Of a stretch of 18,683 nt of DNA, positions 15,299-18,683 are shown one piece after another. Where the stretch lies: assembly GCA_026193755.1 (NCBI GenBank), contig JAPHUI010000085.1:1-18683 (forward strand), read 5' to 3'. The notes beneath the pieces were generated by a model. It saw nothing but the letters and a program-made list of their open reading frames with translations. It did no database searches and was not told the DNA's origin. The position numbers were made by a program, and so were the translations under genes. Source of the DNA: Ignavibacteriaceae bacterium (GTDB taxonomy: Bacteria; Bacteroidota; Ignavibacteria; Ignavibacteriales; Ignavibacteriaceae). Numbering within the stretch: the first letter of the stretch is position 1; each line of letters opens with the position of its first letter.

Positions 15299-17431
15299 TT
15301 ACATTTCTTTTTCTGCTATGACAGTTTTGTTCTTTACAAATTGTCCCTGCATTCTATGCTCATCCGTAATGTATACTATTCCTTCCTCATTGTGTGGTTC
15401 ACCATAGACGGAATGAATGGATTTTAATCCACCTAGCCATTTTCTGGCGTCTGTAATGTAAACGAGGTCGCCTGGATCTGCTTGCATTTTTTCCATATCG
15501 ATTCTTGAAAAATTAACTATATCGTCTTCTCCTTCTTTTATTTTCCAAGTGATCTTTACCTTTTCACCTTCACGATCATTTATTTTTCCACCTTTAAAGA
15601 ATTCTTTTGCTGCTTTTATTGACCAGGCAGTAAGACCTTTTGTTTGTTTTTCTTCATCATACTTAACATAATAAGTTACTGAGAGTGCAACAAGGATTAC
15701 CAGAGCTGCAGCCAGTAGTAACATAATAATTATTTCCGCATAAGAATCGGGATGGATTTCCATTATCGAAGTACTGAAGATTAGACCGACAAATAAAATT
15801 CCGGCTATTCCAGTTATAACAGTAAAAATTTGTTTATGATTGGTTTTGGTTTTCAGTTTTGCAACAGTGTTCTTTAACCACGGATTTGCATAAACAACGG
15901 AAATAGCAACGATACCACACGCAACCAAATTGTACAGTGCACGTATATAGGTGTATGGATGAATTTTGTCCATTTCAATTCCTTGTGCAAAAGGAGCAAT
16001 AAGTATGTGTGGATGATTCGCACCCATTATCATCAGGGTAACTCCACCAAGAAAAGATGCAATAACCGCAGCCGGTGTAAAACGTCTCCAGAAAATTCCA
16101 AGGAAAACTGCAACTACAAGCGGCGGTGTAAGAGTTGAGTGGAAAAATCCATGTGCCTCATAAACGGTTGGAAAACCTTCGAATATCAAAACAGAAAGAA
16201 CTCCAAGTGCAGTGATGACGATTGAAGAAACTCTTGCGGAGAATAATTCATGTCGGTCTTCTGTTTTTGCATCTTCATCGTATTTTTTTAGCCATACTTT
16301 TATTGGGCGGTGAATATCGTTTATATATATGGCTGCGCTTGCATTAATTAGAGTATCCACAGTCGACATTAAAGCTGCAGTTAGAGCAGCCATAATGAAT
16401 CCGAAGACACCGGGAAGAGCTACAACATTTGCGACTACTACGAAAATCTGGTCAGGTGAAGTATTAGGAGGAATAAGATCGGGCTTAACAAGAGAGATTG
16501 CTTTTCCGATCCACCCAGCATTACCAACGACTATTGCAGAGATAGGAAGCATGAAAAGAATATTGAATGTCGCAGCTTTTCTTCCTTCATCAACACTCTT
16601 AGTTGCCATAAAACGCATGATGAGACCCATATTCATAAACAAGAAGCCGATGGAACCGGCGACACCATCCTCCCAGAAAATTCCCACGAAATTAAAATCG
16701 GGCGGGGAATTAAAATTTGCGAGCGGCATTTTCCATGAAGTCGGAAGTAAATTCCAAAAAACATCGAAGCCACCTAAAAAGTGTAAACCGAGGAAGAAAA
16801 GAAATAGCCCGGCGAATAACAGAATAAATCCCTGCAGTAAATCTGTGAATATAACAGCCGTTTGTCCGCCGAAGGTAATATAAATTCCTGTTATAACTGC
16901 GATGAAAATAACTACACCCATGAGTGTTATGTGGATGTTCATCCCAAGTAAAGTTAAGCTTTGGGGTAACATCGGTATCATTGCTTTACCGAGAGTCAAA
17001 AATCCTATTCCAATGTAACCGATCATATAAAACATCAATAGTATAGTTGCCAGGAATCGTGCAGAAGGACTGAAACGTTTTTCAAAATATTCGGGTATTG
17101 ATCTGATCTTCGTGTAAACAATTATTGGTAGCCATCCAAATAGAAAGAAAGGAACGAAGAACCAATCATTTATGTAGGTCATCGTAGAAGAAAAGCCATT
17201 TTCAAAACCTTTGGCTGAGTATTTAACAAAACTGTGACTTCCAACTCCCGTTGCCACTATTGAGAATGCAATCAACCACCAGGCAAATCTTCTACCGCCA
17301 AAAAAGAAATCCTTTGTGCTTCTATTATATTTTCCAAAGTAGCTACCGAACGCCATAATTATTATGAAGTAAACAATAATTACTATCCAGTCGGTAGAGG
17401 TTCCAATACTGTGAAATGTTTGATGATCCAT
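15299..17431 (-). CDS. Sodium:solute symporter family protein with soluble C-terminal tail
   Basis: Members of the SSS family (LeuT fold) use the sodium gradient to import sugars, amino acids, vitamins or organic acids. The 710-residue protein starts outside with TDWIVIIVYFIIIMAFG, then DFFFGGRRFAWWLIAFSIVATGVG (family start of TM2), and shows about thirteen membrane spans by eye, with IPEYFEKRF, FTDLLQGFILL and AALTAALMSTVDTLINASAAI as typical blocks. At about residue 587 the spans end and a hydrophilic tail of about 120 residues follows, with ITWKIKEGED and DPGDLVYITDARKWLGGLKSIHS; this makes it longer than the usual 500-550. The substrate cannot be told. The gene starts 3 nt after the stop of a 70-residue membrane protein gene, so the two are translationally coupled. 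A TetR gene lies further upstream on the same strand. Confidence 0.9.
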   Translation of the reverse strand: MDHQTFHSIGTSTDWIVIIVYFIIIMAFGSYFGKYNRSTKDFFFGGRRFAWWLIAFSIVATGVGSHSFVKYSAKGFENGFSSTMTYINDWFFVPFFLFGWLPIIVYTKIRSIPEYFEKRFSPSARFLATILLMFYMIGYIGIGFLTLGKAMIPMLPQSLTLLGMNIHITLMGVVIFIAVITGIYITFGGQTAVIFTDLLQGFILLFAGLFLFFLGLHFLGGFDVFWNLLPTSWKMPLANFNSPPDFNFVGIFWEDGVAGSIGFLFMNMGLIMRFMATKSVDEGRKAATFNILFMLPISAIVVGNAGWIGKAISLVKPDLIPPNTSPDQIFVVVANVVALPGVFGFIMAALTAALMSTVDTLINASAAIYINDIHRPIKVWLKKYDEDAKTEDRHELFSARVSSIVITALGVLSVLIFEGFPTVYEAHGFFHSTLTPPLVVAVFLGIFWRRFTPAAVIASFLGGVTLMIMGANHPHILIAPFAQGIEMDKIHPYTYIRALYNLVACGIVAISVVYANPWLKNTVAKLKTKTNHKQIFTVITGIAGILFVGLIFSTSIMEIHPDSYAEIIIMLLLAAALVILVALSVTYYVKYDEEKQTKGLTAWSIKAAKEFFKGGKINDREGEKVKITWKIKEGEDDIVNFSRIDMEKMQADPGDLVYITDARKWLGGLKSIHSVYGEPHNEEGIVYITDEHRMQGQFVKNKTVIAEKEM

Positions 17432-17434
17432 AAA

Positions 17435-17647
17435 CTAAAAATATAATGCGGCAATTATTAAAATAAAGTGCAGAGCAACGAAATAGAAAAATCCGAAGAG
17501 CATTATACGATACCATTTTCTATGTCGCTTTATCGTAAGATCAATCGCACCCATTTTTCTAATAAGATAAATCCCGGAAAAGAAAAATATTCCGCCGACA
17601 ACATAGAGATATATGAAAGGAAACCAGGAATCAAAGAATGATAGCAT
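17435..17647 (-). CDS. Small two-span membrane protein coupled to the symporter
   Basis: This 70-residue protein has two hydrophobic spans (about 9-27 and 45-68) joined by a basic loop RKMGAIDLTIKRHRKWYR. It stops at TAG (17435-17437), three bases before the symporter ATG. Small two-span proteins encoded just before SSS transporters are known in other lineages (DUF485 and DUF4212, such as YjcH before ActP), but the sequence here does not look like either to me. By position it is a candidate accessory subunit that helps assembly or gating of the transporter. Spacing and size make it very likely a real gene; the role is inference. Confidence 0.75.
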   Translation of the reverse strand: MLSFFDSWFPFIYLYVVGGIFFFSGIYLIRKMGAIDLTIKRHRKWYRIMLFGFFYFVALHFILIIAALYF

Positions 17648-17660
17648 TTAAGAAATTTTA

Positions 17661-17748
17661 TTTCAAATTAGTGATTGAGATTTTTCCGTTGAAAGTTATG
17701 AAACAGGTAATAAAGTTTCAAATTAAATAGCTATAAAAAATTCAAATT
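17661..17748. repeat. Short TTTCAAATTA repeats upstream of the symporter pair
   Basis: TTTCAAATTA occurs at 17661-17670 and 17716-17725, and the related TTCAAATT at 17741-17748. All lie in the 120-bp gap between the TetR gene and the symporter pair, where the pair's promoter or a regulator site would be. On the minus strand TTGAAA (17716-17721) followed 17 bp later by TAACTT could be a weak promoter. In AT-rich DNA this may be chance. Confidence 0.3.
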
Positions 17749-17767
17749 CGTTATTCTGTTTTTATTT

Positions 17768-18343
17768 TCAGGCTAATAGTTTTTCAAGACTCTTAAACAT
17801 CAATTCTTTCATGCTTACTGATTTACCATCCGATGCTAATTGTTTGATAATCGTTCCATACATTAATCCCCAGCTCAAATGAACAATATATGAGGGTAAT
17901 GCCGGCTCCATACTTTCAATTCTTCCGGTGTATATTGAACTTAAAATTAGTCCAACGACTTCTTCCTCAGTCCTTAAAAATTTTTGGAGAATTTGCCTTT
18001 CCTTTTCAAGAGAATCATTCTCAAATAAAGAAAGCATTAATTCATAGACAAGTCTGTATCTTTGATTAACCGTTTCCTTGAAAGCAAAATACTCGAGTAA
18101 CCTGGCACCTACCGGAGTATCCTGATTATTGAAAATCGCTTTTATGTCTTCGATATATTGTTGAGTTTCCCAAACGATGGAAGAGTAATAAAGCTCGTCC
18201 TTCGATTTGAAATAATGATAAATAGTCGGTTTGCCGATTCTAACATCGCTGGCAATTTCATCAAGTGTTGTTTTACCGAGCCCATGCCTTCCAAAGCGTT
18301 TGGCAGCAGCACGGACAATCTCTTCCTGTCGGTCTTTAGACAA
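17768..18343 (-). CDS. TetR/AcrR family transcriptional regulator
   Basis: TetR regulators are dimeric repressors whose ligand domain releases DNA when a small molecule binds. The 191 residues show the N-terminal helix EEIVRAAAKRFGRHG, a helix-turn-helix TTLDEIASDVRIGKPTIYHYF at 25-45, and the following KSKDELYYSSI typical of the family. The C-terminal half (about 50-191) is an all-helical ligand domain without recognised specificity. The start is TTG at 18343: the frame is closed by TAA at 18359-18361 and there is no ATG or GTG before the first helix. It follows the YtxH-like gene by 11 nt and precedes the symporter pair by 120 bp on the same strand, so it may control itself and perhaps the transporter. 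Confidence 0.92.
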   Translation of the reverse strand: MSKDRQEEIVRAAAKRFGRHGLGKTTLDEIASDVRIGKPTIYHYFKSKDELYYSSIVWETQQYIEDIKAIFNNQDTPVGARLLEYFAFKETVNQRYRLVYELMLSLFENDSLEKERQILQKFLRTEEEVVGLILSSIYTGRIESMEPALPSYIVHLSWGLMYGTIIKQLASDGKSVSMKELMFKSLEKLLA

Positions 18344-18354
18344 AACTGTTTCTG

Positions 18355-18612
18355 CTAATTAGTTCTGGAAAATAATTCGTCGATAATACCTTCTTCAGTC
18401 TCTTTATCGATGCTTGTATCCTCATCTGAACCATCGCCGGGTTTTGTATCGAAGATATCGTCGATTCCTTCATAAAACTTATGCTTTCGGTCGCGTTTAT
18501 TTTTTCTGTAGCTACAGATAAATTTTGAGCTAAGATAAACGGCTACACCTGCACCGATTAAACTTCCGATCAGTACTCCATACAATAACAGATTTGATTC
18601 TTTTTCCTTCAT
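18355..18612 (-). CDS. YtxH-like small membrane protein
   Basis: The 85-residue protein has one span near the N-terminus (about 9-28, LLYGVLIGSLIGAGVAVYLS) whose Gly-rich pattern recalls the YtxH family of stress-associated membrane-anchored proteins, then a basic stretch KFICSYRKNKRDRKHK and a long acidic cytoplasmic tail (DDIFDTKPGDGSDEDTS...EEGIIDELF). It is 11 nt upstream of the TetR gene and probably the first gene of that transcript. Function unknown; YtxH resemblance is by eye and concerns only the span. Confidence 0.7.
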   Translation of the reverse strand: MKEKESNLLLYGVLIGSLIGAGVAVYLSSKFICSYRKNKRDRKHKFYEGIDDIFDTKPGDGSDEDTSIDKETEEGIIDELFSRTN

Positions 18613-18683
18613 CTTAAAGCCATTTTAAATTTTTTAATTGCATTCGAAATATATAAATCCACAACAAATAAGCAATCAAAAAT

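Noticed and set aside
16329-16883. 184-codon open frame opposite the symporter gene
   Set aside because: It overlaps entirely a well-supported transporter and its translation resembles no protein; a composition shadow.
1-18683. Mobile elements, CRISPR arrays, tRNA or rRNA genes
   Set aside because: No transposase or integrase motifs, no regularly spaced long repeats, and no cloverleaf or rRNA-like sequence was seen in the gaps.

Overview
The window looks like an ordinary chromosomal stretch from an AT-rich bacterium of the Bacteroidota/Chlorobiota/Ignavibacteriota group. My best guess is Ignavibacteria. The strongest clue is a secreted protein (12985..14898, minus) ending in a type IX secretion sorting domain of the form SQNYPNPFNPST...GVYFYKL, a wording typical of Ignavibacteriales. 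A bTHX-type ribosomal protein fits the same group. Several genes have good Shine-Dalgarno sites (AAGGAG before dnaK, AAGGAGGT before the sorted protein), which argues against the Bacteroidia proper. I see no IS elements, integrase, CRISPR array, tRNA or rRNA.

Layout. (1) 1-2951: the 3' part of accD, then panC on plus, facing coaX and birA on minus. Together these serve coenzyme A synthesis and biotin-dependent acetyl-CoA carboxylation. (2) 2952-5961: a 332-bp regulatory gap, then dnaK, an Hsp20-type chaperone and a small membrane protein gene, each followed by a clear hairpin terminator. (3) 6058-10197: a predicted membrane acyltransferase, ruvB, and a secreted M1-type zinc peptidase. (4) 10217-12821, minus: a bTHX homologue carrying a long Lys/Glu-rich extension and an AT-hook, then in transcription order from the right a CYTH protein, a DinB-like protein and two membrane proteins in a tight probable operon. 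(5) 12985-14898, minus: the T9SS-sorted secreted protein. (6) 15299-18612, minus: a YtxH-like small membrane protein and a TetR regulator (11-nt gap), then a 70-residue membrane protein coupled by 3 nt to a 710-residue sodium:solute symporter.

Most genes belong to known families. The points most worth a second look are: panC has no ATG/GTG/TTG start upstream of its essential N-terminal motif and seems to start at ATT; the bTHX protein has an unusual charged tail with an AT-hook; dnaK lacks a CIRCE element but has a TGGCAC promoter-like box; the symporter has a tiny membrane partner and a soluble tail; and a 64-codon membrane ORF is isolated between two terminators. I found no convincing new multi-gene system such as a defence island.
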